NCBI RefSeq assembly: GCF_900188435.1
Contig: NZ_FYFA01000001.1
Coordinates: 1,178,001-1,242,000 of the forward strand
Direction: 5' to 3'
DNA from: Marinobacter sp. es.048
GTDB taxonomy: Bacteria > Pseudomonadota > Gammaproteobacteria > Pseudomonadales > Oleiphilaceae
Length of the DNA: 64,000 nucleotides
Program-made: the position numbers and the translations under genes
In this document: positions 11,259 through 21,520 of the stretch, in pieces
Layout of the letters: every line of letters starts with the position of its first letter
Numbering within the stretch: the first letter of the stretch is position 1
Notes under the pieces: model-generated
What the model was told of the DNA's origin: nothing
Seen by the model: only the letters and a program-made list of their open reading frames with translations
The model's database searches: none

Positions 11259-11267
11259 GGTCAGTCC

Positions 11268-11296
11268 TTGACCAGTCTGTCCGGCGTCTCTATACT
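11268..11296 (+). promoter_or_regulatory. sigma70 promoter of the rimP-nusA-infB operon
   Basis: TTGACC (11268-11273), a 17-bp spacer and TATACT (11291-11296) give a near-consensus promoter. It starts 10 bp after the preceding terminator and predicts a start site near 11303. Confidence 0.75.
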
Positions 11297-11302
11297 CCGG
11301 CG

Positions 11303-11535
11303 GATATTGGGACCTGCCGCGTGTTACTGGCGGGTTTCTGGCAGGCCAGGTGTCTGTCAGCAGGAAGCGGTACACCGGTTTGCTTCCTGCGAGTTCTTGC
11401 AACAAAAGGCCCCATTGTCAGGGGCTTTTTGATTAAGGGGCCTGGCGCAAAGGGCCCTGGTGCATAAAAAGGGCTGATAAAACAGCCCTTTTTTTGTTTT
11501 TGGGGCCGGTAAATTGATAACGGAGAAGGCACAAC
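11303..11535 (+). promoter_or_regulatory. Structured rimP leader with tandem attenuator-like hairpins
   Basis: The predicted leader of about 233 nt holds a perfect 9-bp hairpin (11360-11368 with 11382-11390), a terminator-like hairpin (GCCCC 11409-11413 with GGGGC 11421-11425, then T5), and a second strong terminator (11466-11476 with 11483-11493, then a T-run). Between the last two is an imperfect tandem repeat of GGCCTGGCGCA/GGCCCTGGTGCA. Two terminators between promoter and rimP imply attenuation or antitermination. A rimP leader family is known in gammaproteobacteria; whether this belongs to it is inference. Confidence 0.6.
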
Positions 11536-11997
11536 TTGTCAGCCAAGCTTAAGCAACTGGAAGACATTCTTCAGCCCGTAGTGGAAGGTCTGGGGTATGA
11601 GTTCTGGGGCATTGAATTCCGCTCGCAGGGCCATCACTCCCTGTTACGGGTGTTTATTGACGATGCCGAAAACGGCATCGGCATCGAAGACTGTGAAAAA
11701 GTCAGTCGTCAGATCAGCGGTGTGATGGATGTGGAAGATCCCATCCAGACCGAATACACACTCGAGGTCTCATCCCCGGGGATGGATCGCCCGCTGTTTC
11801 GTCTTGAGCAATACGAGGCCTTTGTTGGTCACCAGGTTCAGATTCGTCTCCGGATGGCATTCGAGGGTCGCCGGAAGTTTCAGGGGCTGATCAAAGGCGT
11901 AGAAGGTGATGATGTGGTTGTGGTCGTTGATGACCACGAGTATCTGCTGCCATTCGACAGCATTGAAAAAGCCCACATCGTGCCGGTATTTGAGTGA
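11536..11997 (+). CDS. rimP: Ribosome maturation factor RimP
   Basis: RimP assists 30S subunit maturation. The 153-residue protein has the N-terminal alpha/beta domain ([42 protein letters not shown]), the [15 protein letters not shown] signature, and a C-terminal SH3-like barrel. The start is TTG at 11536: GGAGAAGG at 11522-11529 is well spaced and no ATG lies nearby. First gene of rimP-nusA-infB-rbfA-truB. Confidence 0.95.
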   Translation: MSAKLKQLEDILQPVVEGLGYEFWGIEFRSQGHHSLLRVFIDDAENGIGIEDCEKVSRQISGVMDVEDPIQTEYTLEVSSPGMDRPLFRLEQYEAFVGHQVQIRLRMAFEGRRKFQGLIKGVEGDDVVVVVDDHEYLLPFDSIEKAHIVPVFE

Positions 11998-12052
11998 ACG
12001 ATTTGAATAAAGTCCGTGGACGCACAGTTGATTTTAAGGGCAGGGCAATCCA

Positions 12053-13546
12053 ATGAGTAAAGAGATCTTGCTGGTGGTTGAATCCGTCTCGAACGAGAAA
12101 GGTGTCGAGAAGGATGTGATCTTTGAGGCGATCGAGCTGGCACTGGCCACCGCTGCCAAAAAGCGCTTTGAAGATGAAGAGGCGGATATCCGCGTATCAA
12201 TCGACCGGAAAACCGGCGAATACGAAACTTTCCGCCGCTGGCTGGTGGTGGATAATGATGCCGTTCCTGCACTGGGCACCGAGCTCACTCTGCAGGAAGC
12301 CGAGGAGATTGACCCGGCCCTGAAGCCTGGCGATATGCACGAGGAGAAAATCGAATCCGAAGCCTTTGGTCGTATCGGCGCCCAGGCCGCCAAGCAGATT
12401 ATCTTCCAGAAGGTTCGTGAGGCAGAGCGCACCAAGATCGTGGACAGCTACCGCGACCGCGTTGGTGAGCTGGTATCGGGTACCGTCAAGAAAGTTACTC
12501 GTGACAACGTGATTGTTGATCTGGGTGCCAATGCCGAAGCGTTGCTGCCAAGGGAATACCTGATCCCGCGCGAGACGTTCCGTATGGGTGACCGGGTACG
12601 CTCCCTTCTGCTGGAGATCCGCACGGATCATCGCGGCCCCCAGTTGATTCTTAGCCGCACCTCTCCGCAGATGCTGATCGAACTGTTCCGCATCGAGGTG
12701 CCGGAGATTGCTGAAGATCTGATCGAGATCCGCGGTGCTGCCCGCGACCCGGGTTCCCGGGCCAAGATTGCCGTGAAGACCAACGATCGCCGTATTGATC
12801 CTGTTGGAGCCTGCGTTGGTATGCGTGGTTCCAGGGTTCAGGCCGTGTCCAATGAACTGGGCGGTGAACGTGTCGATATCGTGCTGTGGGACGACAACCC
12901 GGCCCAGTTGGTCATCAATGCGATGGCGCCTGCGGAAGTGGCGTCTATCGTGATGGATGAAGACGGGCACACCATGGAAGTGGCTGTGGCGGAAGACAAC
13001 CTGGCGCAGGCAATCGGCCGTAACGGCCAGAATGTTCGCCTGGCCACCGACCTGACAGGTTGGACTCTGAACGTGATGACCGAGGAAGAAGCCGGTGAGC
13101 GTCAGGAGCAGGAATACAGCCGGCTTGTCGAGCATTTCATCGGCAATCTGGATGTTGATGAAGAATTTGCCGGTGTGCTGATCGAGGAAGGCTTTACCTC
13201 TATCGAAGAGGTGGCCTATGTGCCGATGGAAGAGATGTTGGCGATCGAGGGCTTCGACGAAGAGACCGTCACCGAGCTGCGCCGTCGTGCCAAGGACGTC
13301 CTGTTAAACCAGGCCCTGGCAAGCGAGGAAGCGCTCGAGGGTGCTGAGCCGGCGGAGGATCTTCTGGGAATGGACGGCATGGACCGTAGCCTGGCCTTCA
13401 AACTGGCCGGCATTGGTGTGCGCACCATGGAAGATCTGGCAGAGCAGTCGGTTGGCGACCTGCTCGAGATTGAAGGTATGGATGAAGAGCGTGCCGGTCA
13501 GCTTATCATGACTGCACGTGCCCCCTGGTTTGAAGACCAGGCTTAA
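12053..13546 (+). CDS. nusA: Transcription termination/antitermination factor NusA
   Basis: NusA binds RNA polymerase and nascent RNA and modulates pausing, termination and antitermination. The 497 residues match the long proteobacterial form: N-terminal polymerase-binding domain (1-130), S1 domain (about 135-200, [16 protein letters not shown]), two KH domains (KH1 with [13 protein letters not shown]2 with [12 protein letters not shown]), and two C-terminal acidic repeats (about 365-425 and 440-497, with [12 protein letters not shown] and [12 protein letters not shown]). Because NusA can act on terminators, it is a natural candidate to act on the hairpins in its own operon leader. Confidence 0.97.
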   Translation: MSKEILLVVESVSNEKGVEKDVIFEAIELALATAAKKRFEDEEADIRVSIDRKTGEYETFRRWLVVDNDAVPALGTELTLQEAEEIDPALKPGDMHEEKIESEAFGRIGAQAAKQIIFQKVREAERTKIVDSYRDRVGELVSGTVKKVTRDNVIVDLGANAEALLPREYLIPRETFRMGDRVRSLLLEIRTDHRGPQLILSRTSPQMLIELFRIEVPEIAEDLIEIRGAARDPGSRAKIAVKTNDRRIDPVGACVGMRGSRVQAVSNELGGERVDIVLWDDNPAQLVINAMAPAEVASIVMDEDGHTMEVAVAEDNLAQAIGRNGQNVRLATDLTGWTLNVMTEEEAGERQEQEYSRLVEHFIGNLDVDEEFAGVLIEEGFTSIEEVAYVPMEEMLAIEGFDEETVTELRRRAKDVLLNQALASEEALEGAEPAEDLLGMDGMDRSLAFKLAGIGVRTMEDLAEQSVGDLLEIEGMDEERAGQLIMTARAPWFEDQA

Positions 13547-13564
13547 TTCGGGAGGAGGACCAGT

Positions 13565-16102
13565 ATGGCTGAAGTAACGGTAAAACAACTGGCCGAAGAT
13601 GTAGGCGCTCCCGTGGATCGTTTGCTGAAGCAGATTGTGGAGGCTGGCCTGAAAGCCCGCTCCGAGAATGATTCTGTCTCCAGCGATGAGAAGCAGCAGT
13701 TGCTGGCCTATTTGAGAAAGACTCACGGTGAGGCTGACGCCGAACCGCGGAAGATTACCCTGAAGCGTAAGACCACCACCACGCTCAAGGCCGGAAAGGC
13801 AAAGACCGTCAATGTTGAGGTTCGCAAGCGCCGTACCTACATCAAACGGGCTGAATTGCAGCCTGAGGCTGAAGCACCGAAACCGGAAGAGCCGGTAGCA
13901 CAGCAGCAGCCGGAGCAAGCGCCGGTAGAGGAAGCGCCAAAGGTAGCAGCTGAGCAGGCGCCGCAGCCGGAAACAGAGAAGCCGGCCGAGGCAGCGACAT
14001 CAGAGCAGCCGGAACAGGCAGAGAAGGTCGAGCCGAAGAAAGAGCCCGAGCCGGTTCCCGCTCCGGAAGATATGCCGATGCCGCCGCCTGAGGGCGATGG
14101 CAAGGATCGCAAGCCGAAGAAAAAGAAAGAGAAAGTGCGCGAGCGCGGCGACGAGATCGAAGAGGGCAAGCCGAAGAAAAAGCAGGCTGGCCATCGTGGT
14201 CCTCGCAGTCGTCCGGTGGAAGAGCCGCTGGTTATCTCCGAGGATGAGGAAGAGACCACGCTGCGCAAGCCGCTGCGTGCGAAAAAGAAACCCAAAGAGA
14301 AGCGTCATGCTTTCGAGAGGCCGACCAAACCAATGGTCAGAGAAGTAGAGATTCCGGAAACGATTTCTGTCGGCGACCTTGCCCAGCGTATGGCGGTCAA
14401 GTCGGCTGATGTCATCAAGACCCTGATGGGCATGGGCGTCATGGCCACCATCAACCAGGCACTGGACCAGGAAACGGCGGTTCTGGTGACTGAGGAGCTG
14501 GGTCATAAAGCCAAGACTGTCAGCGAGGATGCGTTCGAGGAGGAGGTTCTGAGCGAATTCTCCTTCGAGGGCGGCGAGAAAACCAAGCGGGCTCCGGTTG
14601 TGAGCGTGATGGGTCACGTTGACCATGGTAAGACCTCATTGCTGGACTACATCCGCCGTACGAAGGTGGCCTCCGGGGAATCCGGTGGTATTACCCAGCA
14701 TATCGGTGCCTACCACGTAGAGACCGATCACGGCATGGTCTCCTTCCTCGATACCCCGGGCCACGCGGCCTTTACCGCTATGCGTGCCCGCGGTGCCCAG
14801 TGTACCGATATTGTTATCCTGGTCGTCGCCGCCGATGATGGCGTGATGCCGCAGACCAAGGAAGCGGTGCAGCACGCCCGTTCCGCCGGCGTGCCGATCG
14901 TTGTAGCCATCAACAAGATGGACAAGGAAGGGGCGGACCCTGATCGAATCAAGAGTGAGCTGGCTGCTCTGGAAGTTGTCCCGGAAGACTGGGGCGGGGA
15001 CGTTCAGTTCGTACCCGTTTCCGCTCACACCGGTGACGGCATCGACGCGCTGCTTGAGGCCGTCTTGCTGCAGTCCGAAATCCTCGAACTTGAGGCCTCT
15101 GCGGATGCACCGGCCAAGGGTGTGGTCGTGGAATCCAGCCTCGAGCGCGGACGTGGTTCCGTGGCGACCGTTCTGGTTCAGAACGGTACCTTGCGTCAGG
15201 GTGATATGGTTGTTGCCGGTGCCTATTTCGGTAAGGTCCGGGCGATGACTGACGAAGCCGGCAAGCAGGCCAAGGAAGCCGGCCCGTCGATTCCGGTCGA
15301 GATTCTCGGTCTGAATGGAACGCCGGACGCCGGTGACGAATTCTTCGCCGTTGCCGACGAGAAGAAGGCCAAAGAACTGGCCGAATTCCGTCAGAGCCGT
15401 GAGCGGGAGCAGCGTCTCCAGCGCCAGCAGGCGGCGAAACTCGAGAACCTGTTCGAGAACATGGGCAAGGACGAGGTCAAAACCCTCAATGTCGTGCTCA
15501 AGACCGACGTTCGTGGTTCGCTGGAAGCTATCACCAAGGCCTTGCAGGATCTCGGTAACGAGGAAGTCCAGGTCAAGATTGTATCGTCCGGCGTCGGTGG
15601 TATTGCCGAGACCGACGTTAGCCTGGCCATGGCAACCAATGCGGTTATCTTTGGCTTCAACGTTCGTGCGGACACAGCGTCCAAGCGCCTGGTCGAGCAG
15701 GAAGGTCTGGATCTGCGCTACTACAGCATCATCTACAACCTGATTGATGATGTGAAAGCAGCCCTGACCGGCATGCTGGCACCGGAATTCCGCGAAGATA
15801 TCGTTGGCATTGCCGACGTGCGGGACGTGTTCCGTTCGCCGAAGTTTGGCCAGGTGGCCGGGTGTATGGTCACCGAAGGCACGGTTTACCGTAACAAGCC
15901 AATCCGGGTTCTGCGGGACAACGTGGTTATCTTTGAAGGCGAGCTCGAATCCCTGCGTCGCTTCAAGGACGACGTGCCTGAAGTCCGTAACGGCATGGAA
16001 TGCGGTATTGGCGTTAAGGGTTACGACGTGAAAGTCGGCGATCAGATCGAGGTTTTCGATCGCGTCCGGGTCGAGCGCAAGCTTGAGTCCACCGGCGCGT
16101 GA
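13565..16102 (+). CDS. infB: Translation initiation factor IF-2
   Basis: IF-2 is the GTPase that places initiator tRNA on the ribosome. The 845-residue protein has an N-terminal IF2N motif ([20 protein letters not shown]), a long Pro/Glu/Lys-rich linker (about 90-260), a second IF2N region, and the G domain with GHVDHGKT (near 349), DTPGH and NKMD. Two beta barrels and the fMet-tRNA-binding C-terminal domain follow ([17 protein letters not shown]). The start is ATG 13565 with GGAGGA upstream, 18 bp after nusA. No sign of an unusual linker insertion. Confidence 0.97.
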   Translation: MAEVTVKQLAEDVGAPVDRLLKQIVEAGLKARSENDSVSSDEKQQLLAYLRKTHGEADAEPRKITLKRKTTTTLKAGKAKTVNVEVRKRRTYIKRAELQPEAEAPKPEEPVAQQQPEQAPVEEAPKVAAEQAPQPETEKPAEAATSEQPEQAEKVEPKKEPEPVPAPEDMPMPPPEGDGKDRKPKKKKEKVRERGDEIEEGKPKKKQAGHRGPRSRPVEEPLVISEDEEETTLRKPLRAKKKPKEKRHAFERPTKPMVREVEIPETISVGDLAQRMAVKSADVIKTLMGMGVMATINQALDQETAVLVTEELGHKAKTVSEDAFEEEVLSEFSFEGGEKTKRAPVVSVMGHVDHGKTSLLDYIRRTKVASGESGGITQHIGAYHVETDHGMVSFLDTPGHAAFTAMRARGAQCTDIVILVVAADDGVMPQTKEAVQHARSAGVPIVVAINKMDKEGADPDRIKSELAALEVVPEDWGGDVQFVPVSAHTGDGIDALLEAVLLQSEILELEASADAPAKGVVVESSLERGRGSVATVLVQNGTLRQGDMVVAGAYFGKVRAMTDEAGKQAKEAGPSIPVEILGLNGTPDAGDEFFAVADEKKAKELAEFRQSREREQRLQRQQAAKLENLFENMGKDEVKTLNVVLKTDVRGSLEAITKALQDLGNEEVQVKIVSSGVGGIAETDVSLAMATNAVIFGFNVRADTASKRLVEQEGLDLRYYSIIYNLIDDVKAALTGMLAPEFREDIVGIADVRDVFRSPKFGQVAGCMVTEGTVYRNKPIRVLRDNVVIFEGELESLRRFKDDVPEVRNGMECGIGVKGYDVKVGDQIEVFDRVRVERKLESTGA

Positions 16103-16127
16103 CGCGCCAGAGTTTGAAGGAAGCCTA

Positions 16128-16550
16128 ATGCCAAGAGAGTTCAGTCGTATTGATCGCATCGGCGATCAGATGCAACGAGAACTGGCCCAGCTCATCCAGC
16201 GGGAAGTCAAAGATCCGCGGGTGGGCATGGTCACTGTAAACGCAGTCAAGGTCAGTCGAGACCTTGGCTACGCCGATATCTATGTATCCCTGCTTTCCAC
16301 CGAAGAACTGACGGAGCAGTCTCCCGAAGTCAAGGAATCGATTGCGGTGCTCAACAAGGCCTCGGGCTTTCTGCGCGGCCAGGTAGGTCGTGCGATGAAG
16401 CTCAGGGTTGTGCCCCAACTGCGTTTCCACTTCGATACGCTGCAGGGATACAGCCGCAAGATGGATAGCCTCATTCGGGAAGCGGTCGGCGACAAGCCGG
16501 CCGTGGACCGGACCGAAGACGATCAGGACGATCCGGAGCGTAACGCTTGA
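16128..16550 (+). CDS. rbfA: 30S ribosome-binding factor RbfA
   Basis: RbfA is a KH-fold factor needed for late 16S rRNA processing. ATG 16128 ([19 protein letters not shown]) has GAAGGAAG upstream and gives 140 residues, slightly longer than E. coli RbfA (133) because of an acidic tail ([12 protein letters not shown]). The core [20 protein letters not shown] is conserved. The frame extends 15 codons upstream into the infB stop region, but that start is unlikely. The stop overlaps the truB start (TTGA). Confidence 0.95.
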   Translation: MPREFSRIDRIGDQMQRELAQLIQREVKDPRVGMVTVNAVKVSRDLGYADIYVSLLSTEELTEQSPEVKESIAVLNKASGFLRGQVGRAMKLRVVPQLRFHFDTLQGYSRKMDSLIREAVGDKPAVDRTEDDQDDPERNA

Positions 16551-17488
16551 GCCGCAGACGCAAAGGCCGTGACGTTAACGGTATTCTTGTTATCGACAAG
16601 CCGATAGGTGTCACCTCCAACGGTATCCTGCAGCAGGTCAAGCGCCTGTTCGGGGCTGCCAAGGCGGGCCATACCGGTGCTCTTGATCCCCTGGCCACGG
16701 GCGTGTTGCCGCTGTGCTTCGGAGAGGCCACCAAGTTCTCCCAGATGATGCTCGACAGCGACAAAGCCTATATTGCTACCGCCCGGCTCGGAATTCAGAC
16801 CGAAACCGGCGACAGCGAAGGCGCAGTCGTTGCCGAGAAACCGGTGCCCACGGGTTTGACTTCGGATGTACTTGAGCCGGTTCTGGACGGTTTTCGGGGT
16901 GATATCCAGCAGGTTCCTTCCATGTACTCGGCGCTCAAGCACAAGGGGCGTCCGCTCTACGAATACGCCCGAGAAGGGATCGAGGTAGAGCGTCCGGCAA
17001 GGCCGGTGACCATCTACGAACTGACGCTTCTGGATATTCGCGAGCATGAACTGGATATTGCGGTCAGCTGCACCAAGGGTACGTACATTCGCTCACTGGT
17101 TGAGGATATTGGCGAAGCCCTGGGTTGCGGTGCCCACGTTACTGCATTGCGCCGTACCATGGCCTCGGGTTTCACCCTGGCCGATGCCCACGCAGTGAGT
17201 GATCTCGAGGCGATGCGGGAACGGGATGAGAGCCTTGATGGCCTCCTTGTCGCGCCGGATGCGGCGCTGTCCATGTTCCCCGAGCATCGTCTGGCGGGGC
17301 ACGCGCTGGTATCGATCTTGAACGGACAACCGGTTAGAATACCGGGTCAGTCCTATGAAGGCTTTGTGCGTCTCTATGCGAACGAGAGCGCAAACGAAAG
17401 CTTCGTGGGGCTGGCAGAAGCATTCCCGGAAGGCGAGCAGACCAATCTGGTCCCACGCCGACTGGTGAAGAGCAGCGGAAAGCGTTAG
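16547..17488 (+). CDS. truB: tRNA pseudouridine-55 synthase TruB
   Basis: TruB makes pseudouridine 55 in the T-loop of tRNAs and acts as a tRNA chaperone. The 313-residue protein has [14 protein letters not shown], the catalytic aspartate in [12 protein letters not shown] (Asp47), [12 protein letters not shown], and a C-terminal PUA-like domain. It starts with TTG at 16547, overlapping the rbfA stop by 4 bases (TTGA), which suggests translational coupling; no ATG is available in the conserved N-terminus. Confidence 0.95.
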   Translation: MSRRRKGRDVNGILVIDKPIGVTSNGILQQVKRLFGAAKAGHTGALDPLATGVLPLCFGEATKFSQMMLDSDKAYIATARLGIQTETGDSEGAVVAEKPVPTGLTSDVLEPVLDGFRGDIQQVPSMYSALKHKGRPLYEYAREGIEVERPARPVTIYELTLLDIREHELDIAVSCTKGTYIRSLVEDIGEALGCGAHVTALRRTMASGFTLADAHAVSDLEAMRERDESLDGLLVAPDAALSMFPEHRLAGHALVSILNGQPVRIPGQSYEGFVRLYANESANESFVGLAEAFPEGEQTNLVPRRLVKSSGKR

Positions 17489-17566
17489 GCGCGTCGCTGT
17501 CTAGCCGGGCTGTAGAGATGCGCGGTTCGGCCGTATTCGAAAGCATCGCAAACAATGAGGTGAGTT

Positions 17567-17836
17567 ATGGCACTTTCTGCCAACGAGAAAGCACAGATCG
17601 TTCAGGATTTTCAGCAAGCTGATGGCGATACCGGTTCCCCTGAAGTTCAGGTGGCACTGCTGAGCGCGAACATCAACAAGCTGCAGGATCACTTCAAGGC
17701 CAACAAGCAGGATCACCATTCCCGCCGCGGCCTGATCCGGATGGTTAACCAGCGTCGTAAGCTGCTGGACTACCTCAAGCGCAAGAACGCCGACCGTTAC
17801 CTGGAACTCATCCAGCGTCTGGGTCTGCGTCGCTAA
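17567..17836 (+). CDS. rpsO: 30S ribosomal protein S15
   Basis: S15 binds the 16S rRNA central domain and forms an intersubunit bridge. The 89-residue protein has the normal length and sequence ([51 protein letters not shown]). A hairpin terminator follows at 17889-17920, then a separate structured leader for pnp, the usual rpsO-pnp arrangement. Confidence 0.98.
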   Translation: MALSANEKAQIVQDFQQADGDTGSPEVQVALLSANINKLQDHFKANKQDHHSRRGLIRMVNQRRKLLDYLKRKNADRYLELIQRLGLRR

Positions 17837-17887
17837 TCCGGGTCTCTACGACCTGAGGGCTGCGCCGGTGTTTCCGGTGGCAGTCGT

Positions 17888-17929
17888 CAACCAGCAGGCC
17901 CTTCACCGGGTCTGCTGGTTGTGTTTTTC
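17888..17929 (+). terminator. Terminator after rpsO
   Basis: AACCAGCAG (17889-17897) pairs with CTGCTGGTT (17912-17920), followed by GTGTTTTTCT. Confidence 0.8.
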
Positions 17930-17998
17930 TCCCACTGCAGTTGGATTGTCTGTGTGTTCGAAGGATTCCCTGTCGTAATGGAAAGCCGAAATTGATAG

Positions 17999-18072
17999 CA
18001 GGTTGTTGAAAAGCCCGGGCCTGGCGGCCTCTGGAACGGCCGCCTCCCAGACCGGGGTTTTGCAACAGCCTG
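17999..18072 (+). repeat. Long hairpin (imperfect inverted repeat) in the pnp leader
   Basis: Arms of about 31-35 nt pair nearly throughout around a short loop near 18030-18037: CAGGTTGTTGAAAAGCCCGG on the left matches the reverse complement of the right arm, CCGGGGTTTTGCAACAGCCTG. It lies 117-190 nt before the pnp start. In E. coli the pnp leader is a long RNase III-cleaved duplex used for autoregulation, so this is a plausible equivalent. The terminal TTTTGCAACAGCCTG also resembles ends of small mobile repeats; I cannot separate the two from one copy. Confidence 0.6.
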
Positions 18073-18188
18073 TTAGCTTTCAGACGGGTTGCTCTTCAGA
18101 CCACAGTACATCATCTGCAGAACTATGGTTTCGAGCGCAAGGGTGCCCGGAACGTATCAATCTGGAACAGATAGACCAGGAGTTTTTT

Positions 18189-20309
18189 GTGGATCTGAAA
18201 CCTTTCAAGAAAACATTTGAGCTTGGCGGCAAAACCGTCACTCTGGAGACCGGCCGTATTGCCCGTCAGGCAACCGGTTCCGTACTGGTAACCGTAGATG
18301 ATATTTCCGTTCTCGGTACCGTTGTTGGTGCCAAGGAAGCCAAGCCCGGCCAGCCGTTCTTCCCGCTGACCGTGAACTACTTCGAGAAGACCTACGCCGT
18401 GGGCAAAATCCCCGGTGGCTTCTTCAAGCGCGAAGGTCGTCCTTCCGAAAAGGAAACCCTGACTTCCCGCCTGATCGACCGTCCGATTCGTCCGCTGTTC
18501 CCGAACGGTTTCATGAACGAAGTTCAGGTCATCACCACGGTTATGTCCTCCAGCAAGAACCAGGATCCGGATATTGCTGCGATGCTGGCGGCGTCTGCGG
18601 CCCTGTCCATCTCCGGTATTCCGTTCGATGGCCCCATTGGTGCGTCCCGTGTGGCTTACACCAACGAGCGCGGCTACTTTCTGAACCCGACTTTCGAAGA
18701 GCTGCAGACCTCCCTGCTGGACATGGTTGTTGCTGGCACCGAAGACGCGGTTCTGATGGTTGAATCCGAAGCCAAGGGCCTGACTGAAGACCAGATGCTC
18801 GGCGGCGTGCTATACGGCCACCAGGAAATGCAGACGGCGGTTGCCGCTATCAAGGAATTTGCCGCTGAAATTGGCAAGCCCCGTTGGGATTGGCAGCCGG
18901 CGGTCGAGAACACCGAGCTGCTCAATGCCATCAAGGCCGACTTTGCCGGTGCTATCGAGGAAGCCTACGGCATCCGCGACAAGATGGCCCGTTACGAGCG
19001 TCTGGGCGAAGTGAAAGCCGCTGCCGTCGAAAAACTGGCCGGTGAAGAGGAAGGCCAGCCTTCCCAAGACGAAGTCAAGAAGTACTTCGGCAAGATCGAG
19101 AAGAGTGTGGTTCGCCAGCAGGTTATTGATGGCAAGCCCCGGATCGATGGTCGTGACAACAAGACTGTCCGTCCGATCGAAATTGAAGTGGGTGTTCTGC
19201 CCAGCGTTCACGGTTCCGCCCTGTTTACCCGTGGCGAGACTCAGGCCATCGTGACCACCACGCTGGGTACCTCCCGCGATGTGCAGATCATTGATGCCCT
19301 GGAAGGCGAGCGCAAGGATCCGTTTCTGTTCCACTACAACTTCCCTCCGTACTCCGTGGGTGAAGCTGGTCGTGTAGGCACCCCGGGCCGCCGCGAGGTT
19401 GGTCACGGTCGTCTGGCCAAGCGCGGTGTTCTGGCTGTTATGCCGACACTGGAAGAATTCCCGTACGCGATCCGTGCGGTTTCCGAGATCACCGAATCCA
19501 ACGGTTCCAGCTCCATGGCGTCTGTCTGTGGTTCCAGTCTGGCTCTGATGGATGCGGGTGTTCCCATCAAGGCGCCGGTAGCCGGTATTGCCATGGGTCT
19601 GGTCAAGGAAGGCGACAAGTTCGCGGTTCTGACTGACATCCTGGGCGACGAGGATCACCTGGGCGACATGGATTTCAAGGTTGCCGGTACCCAGGAGGGC
19701 GTGACTGCCTTGCAGATGGATATCAAGATCAACGGCATTACCGACGAGATCATGGAACTTGCTCTCGAGCAGGCCCACGCTGCGCGTCTGCACATTCTGG
19801 GCGAGATGAACAAGGTTATCTCTACCCCGCGCGCCGAGCTGTCTGCCCGTGCTCCGAGTATCACCACTATCAAGATTAATCCGGAGAAGATTCGCGACGT
19901 TATCGGTAAGGGCGGTTCTGTGATCCGTTCCATCTGTGACGAGACCGGCGCTTCCATCGATCTGGATGATGACGGTAACGTCAAGATTTACGCCGACAAC
20001 CAGGAAGCTGCCCAGGCGGCGGTGAACCGGGTTAAAGAAATTACCGCTGAGATCGAAGTGGGTGCTATCTACAAGGGCCGCGTTGAGCGCATTGTGGACT
20101 TCGGTGCCTTCGTTAACATCCTGCCTGGCAAGGATGGTCTGGTGCACATTTCCCAGATCTCTGATCGCCGCATCGAGAACGTGACTGACGAGCTGAGCGA
20201 AGGTCAGGAAGTTCTTGTGAAGGTGCTGGATGTGGATAACCGTGGTCGCGTGAAGCTGTCCATGAAGGAAATCAAGGAAGGCGATCAGCCGACCGATTTC
20301 TCTGCCTGA
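18189..20309 (+). CDS. pnp: Polyribonucleotide nucleotidyltransferase (PNPase)
   Basis: PNPase degrades RNA 3'-to-5' using phosphate and is a degradosome component. The GTG at 18189 ([22 protein letters not shown]) is preferred: AGGAG at 18178-18182 is 6 nt away and the product (706 aa) matches the family length. An in-frame extension to 18003 would run through the leader hairpin and has no family counterpart. Domains: two RNase PH domains (1-220 and about 310-550) around an all-alpha linker, KH (about 555-615, [12 protein letters not shown]) and S1 (about 622-690, [17 protein letters not shown]). A terminator follows. Confidence 0.96.
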   Translation: MDLKPFKKTFELGGKTVTLETGRIARQATGSVLVTVDDISVLGTVVGAKEAKPGQPFFPLTVNYFEKTYAVGKIPGGFFKREGRPSEKETLTSRLIDRPIRPLFPNGFMNEVQVITTVMSSSKNQDPDIAAMLAASAALSISGIPFDGPIGASRVAYTNERGYFLNPTFEELQTSLLDMVVAGTEDAVLMVESEAKGLTEDQMLGGVLYGHQEMQTAVAAIKEFAAEIGKPRWDWQPAVENTELLNAIKADFAGAIEEAYGIRDKMARYERLGEVKAAAVEKLAGEEEGQPSQDEVKKYFGKIEKSVVRQQVIDGKPRIDGRDNKTVRPIEIEVGVLPSVHGSALFTRGETQAIVTTTLGTSRDVQIIDALEGERKDPFLFHYNFPPYSVGEAGRVGTPGRREVGHGRLAKRGVLAVMPTLEEFPYAIRAVSEITESNGSSSMASVCGSSLALMDAGVPIKAPVAGIAMGLVKEGDKFAVLTDILGDEDHLGDMDFKVAGTQEGVTALQMDIKINGITDEIMELALEQAHAARLHILGEMNKVISTPRAELSARAPSITTIKINPEKIRDVIGKGGSVIRSICDETGASIDLDDDGNVKIYADNQEAAQAAVNRVKEITAEIEVGAIYKGRVERIVDFGAFVNILPGKDGLVHISQISDRRIENVTDELSEGQEVLVKVLDVDNRGRVKLSMKEIKEGDQPTDFSA

Positions 20310-20325
20310 TCGTTTTCGGGCTTAA

Positions 20326-20363
20326 TAAAAACCCGCCTCTCCTCTGGATTGGCGGGTTTTTTT
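20326..20363 (+). terminator. Terminator after pnp
   Basis: AAAACCCGCC (to 20336) pairs with GGCGGGTTTT (from 20351) and is followed by further T. Confidence 0.85.
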
Positions 20364-20390
20364 ATCTGCTTGGCTTGGGTGCAAGCGGCT

Positions 20391-20568
20391 GTTGGGTTTC
20401 CCTTTTCAAAAGACGCTACGAGCACCCGCAAGCGGGTCCAGCCAGCAATCACAGATTGCTGTCGTTCGCCTGCGCGCGAAGCTTTGCTTCTAAATCGCTT
20501 GTTTCACCCATGTGCGCTTGTTTCGGGCCGTCCTTGGCCCTCAACACTTTTGAAAAGGGAAACCCAAC
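20391..20568. repeat. 178-bp element with perfect 22-bp terminal inverted repeats
   Basis: GTTGGGTTTCCCTTTTCAAA plus AG (20391-20412) is perfectly inverted at 20547-20568. The interior holds smaller hairpins (ACCCGC-AA-GCGGGT near 20424; AGCAATC-ACA-GATTGCT near 20444) and no reading frame. A 36-bp internal block (20511-20546) recurs, 33/36 identical and inverted, at 41641-41676. Both copies lie between convergent genes. It looks like a non-autonomous dispersed repeat (MITE-like) or a shared structured RNA/terminator cassette. Confidence 0.7.
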
Positions 20569-20593
20569 ACCCGCCCATACTTTATCGTCCAGC

Positions 20594-20627
20594 TGTAGGT
20601 CGGATTAGCCGAAGGCGTAATCCGACA
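20594..20627. repeat. REP-like palindrome (copy 1)
   Basis: TGTAGGTCGGATTAG and CGTAATCCGACA form an imperfect inverted repeat between the convergent pnp and hydrolase genes. Related units occur at 30824-30909 and 34471-34504. Confidence 0.7.
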
Positions 20628-20638
20628 AAGCCAGGATC

Positions 20639-21520
20639 TTATTCGCCACCCTCCATAAACTGAATCATTTTCTTCCGATACTCTGGAATAACAAACGTCG
20701 CCCCATGAGGCGTATCGGTCTGCAAAAACTCCCTGGGCTCTGTGGCTGCTTCGTAAAGCGCCTCACCATGATGAAACGGAATAATCCCGTCCCTCACGCT
20801 GTGAATGACCATGACCGGCACGGGGCTGATCCGGGAAATATGATCCACGCCTTCGTAGTCTTCTGGAATGGTCCAGCTCAACGGAATCTGCAACGGCCAG
20901 GTAAGCCAGAACTCGCCAAGTTTCTCGCGAGCGATTTTGCGAAAGCCTGAAAATGTGCCGTCCAGAATGACGCCATCAAGAAGGGGCTGTTCTTGCCTTT
21001 GACTCCACTCACTGGCCAGGGCGATTCCCAGCCCGCCGCCGAGGCTCTGGCCAAGGATGTACAGTGGCCGCTCACTCACTTCTGGCTTTTCCACCAGCCA
21101 TCTCAGTCCGGTCTCCACATCGTGCAGGGCACCTTCGATGTCCGGGTCGCCAGTGGATTTGCCATAGCCTCGGTAGTCGATGGTGAAGACGTTGTAGCCT
21201 CTCTCGGGCAGCCAGGCGACGTTGAGGACGTGACTGCTGATGTTCTGGGCATTGCCGTGGAGGAAGTAGACCGTGCCTCTGGCGTTATTCTCAGGGGCTT
21301 CTGCGGGCAGCCACCAGCCATGGAGGGTTTCGCCGTCTGCGGTGTCGATATAGACGTCGTCGTATTCGAGGTTCAGCCGGTCCGGGGTGATGTAGGTGAC
21401 CCGGTCCGGGTAGAAGAACACGCTGCTGCAACCGGATAGCAGGAGAAGAGCGACCAGGAGCCCGGTTACCGGGGCGGAAGTTTTGGCGATCAGAAGTAGG
21501 CGTGGAGTCCGGCGTGCCAT
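20639..21520 (-). CDS. Alpha/beta-hydrolase lipoprotein
   Basis: A predicted lipoprotein hydrolase of the serine aminopeptidase S33/DUF-type alpha/beta-hydrolase family; substrate unknown. A hydrophobic signal with lipobox LLSGC (Cys31) precedes the catalytic domain. It shows the oxyanion strand YFLHGNAQN, DYRGYGKS, nucleophile elbow GQSLGG, acid Asp in SVRDGIIP and His in PHGAT near the C-terminus. Its first 31 bases overlap the 3' end of the upstream DUF4105 gene, so the two are probably co-translated envelope proteins. Relatives are often annotated only as alpha/beta hydrolase or lysophospholipase-like, which I cannot refine. Confidence 0.8.
   Translation of the reverse strand: MARRTPRLLLIAKTSAPVTGLLVALLLLSGCSSVFFYPDRVTYITPDRLNLEYDDVYIDTADGETLHGWWLPAEAPENNARGTVYFLHGNAQNISSHVLNVAWLPERGYNVFTIDYRGYGKSTGDPDIEGALHDVETGLRWLVEKPEVSERPLYILGQSLGGGLGIALASEWSQRQEQPLLDGVILDGTFSGFRKIAREKLGEFWLTWPLQIPLSWTIPEDYEGVDHISRISPVPVMVIHSVRDGIIPFHHGEALYEAATEPREFLQTDTPHGATFVIPEYRKKMIQFMEGGE

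Noticed and set aside
14636..16159. A 507-codon minus-strand open frame opposite infB
   Set aside because: Shadow of infB codon bias; no recognisable protein motif or ribosome-binding site.
18003..18188. N-terminal extension of PNPase by 62 residues
   Set aside because: It runs through the leader hairpin and lacks family similarity; GTG 18189 has a good Shine-Dalgarno and the expected N-terminus.
20391..20568. Small protein-coding frames inside the repeat element
   Set aside because: The two overlapping short frames are explained by the inverted repeat and share no codon bias with neighbours.
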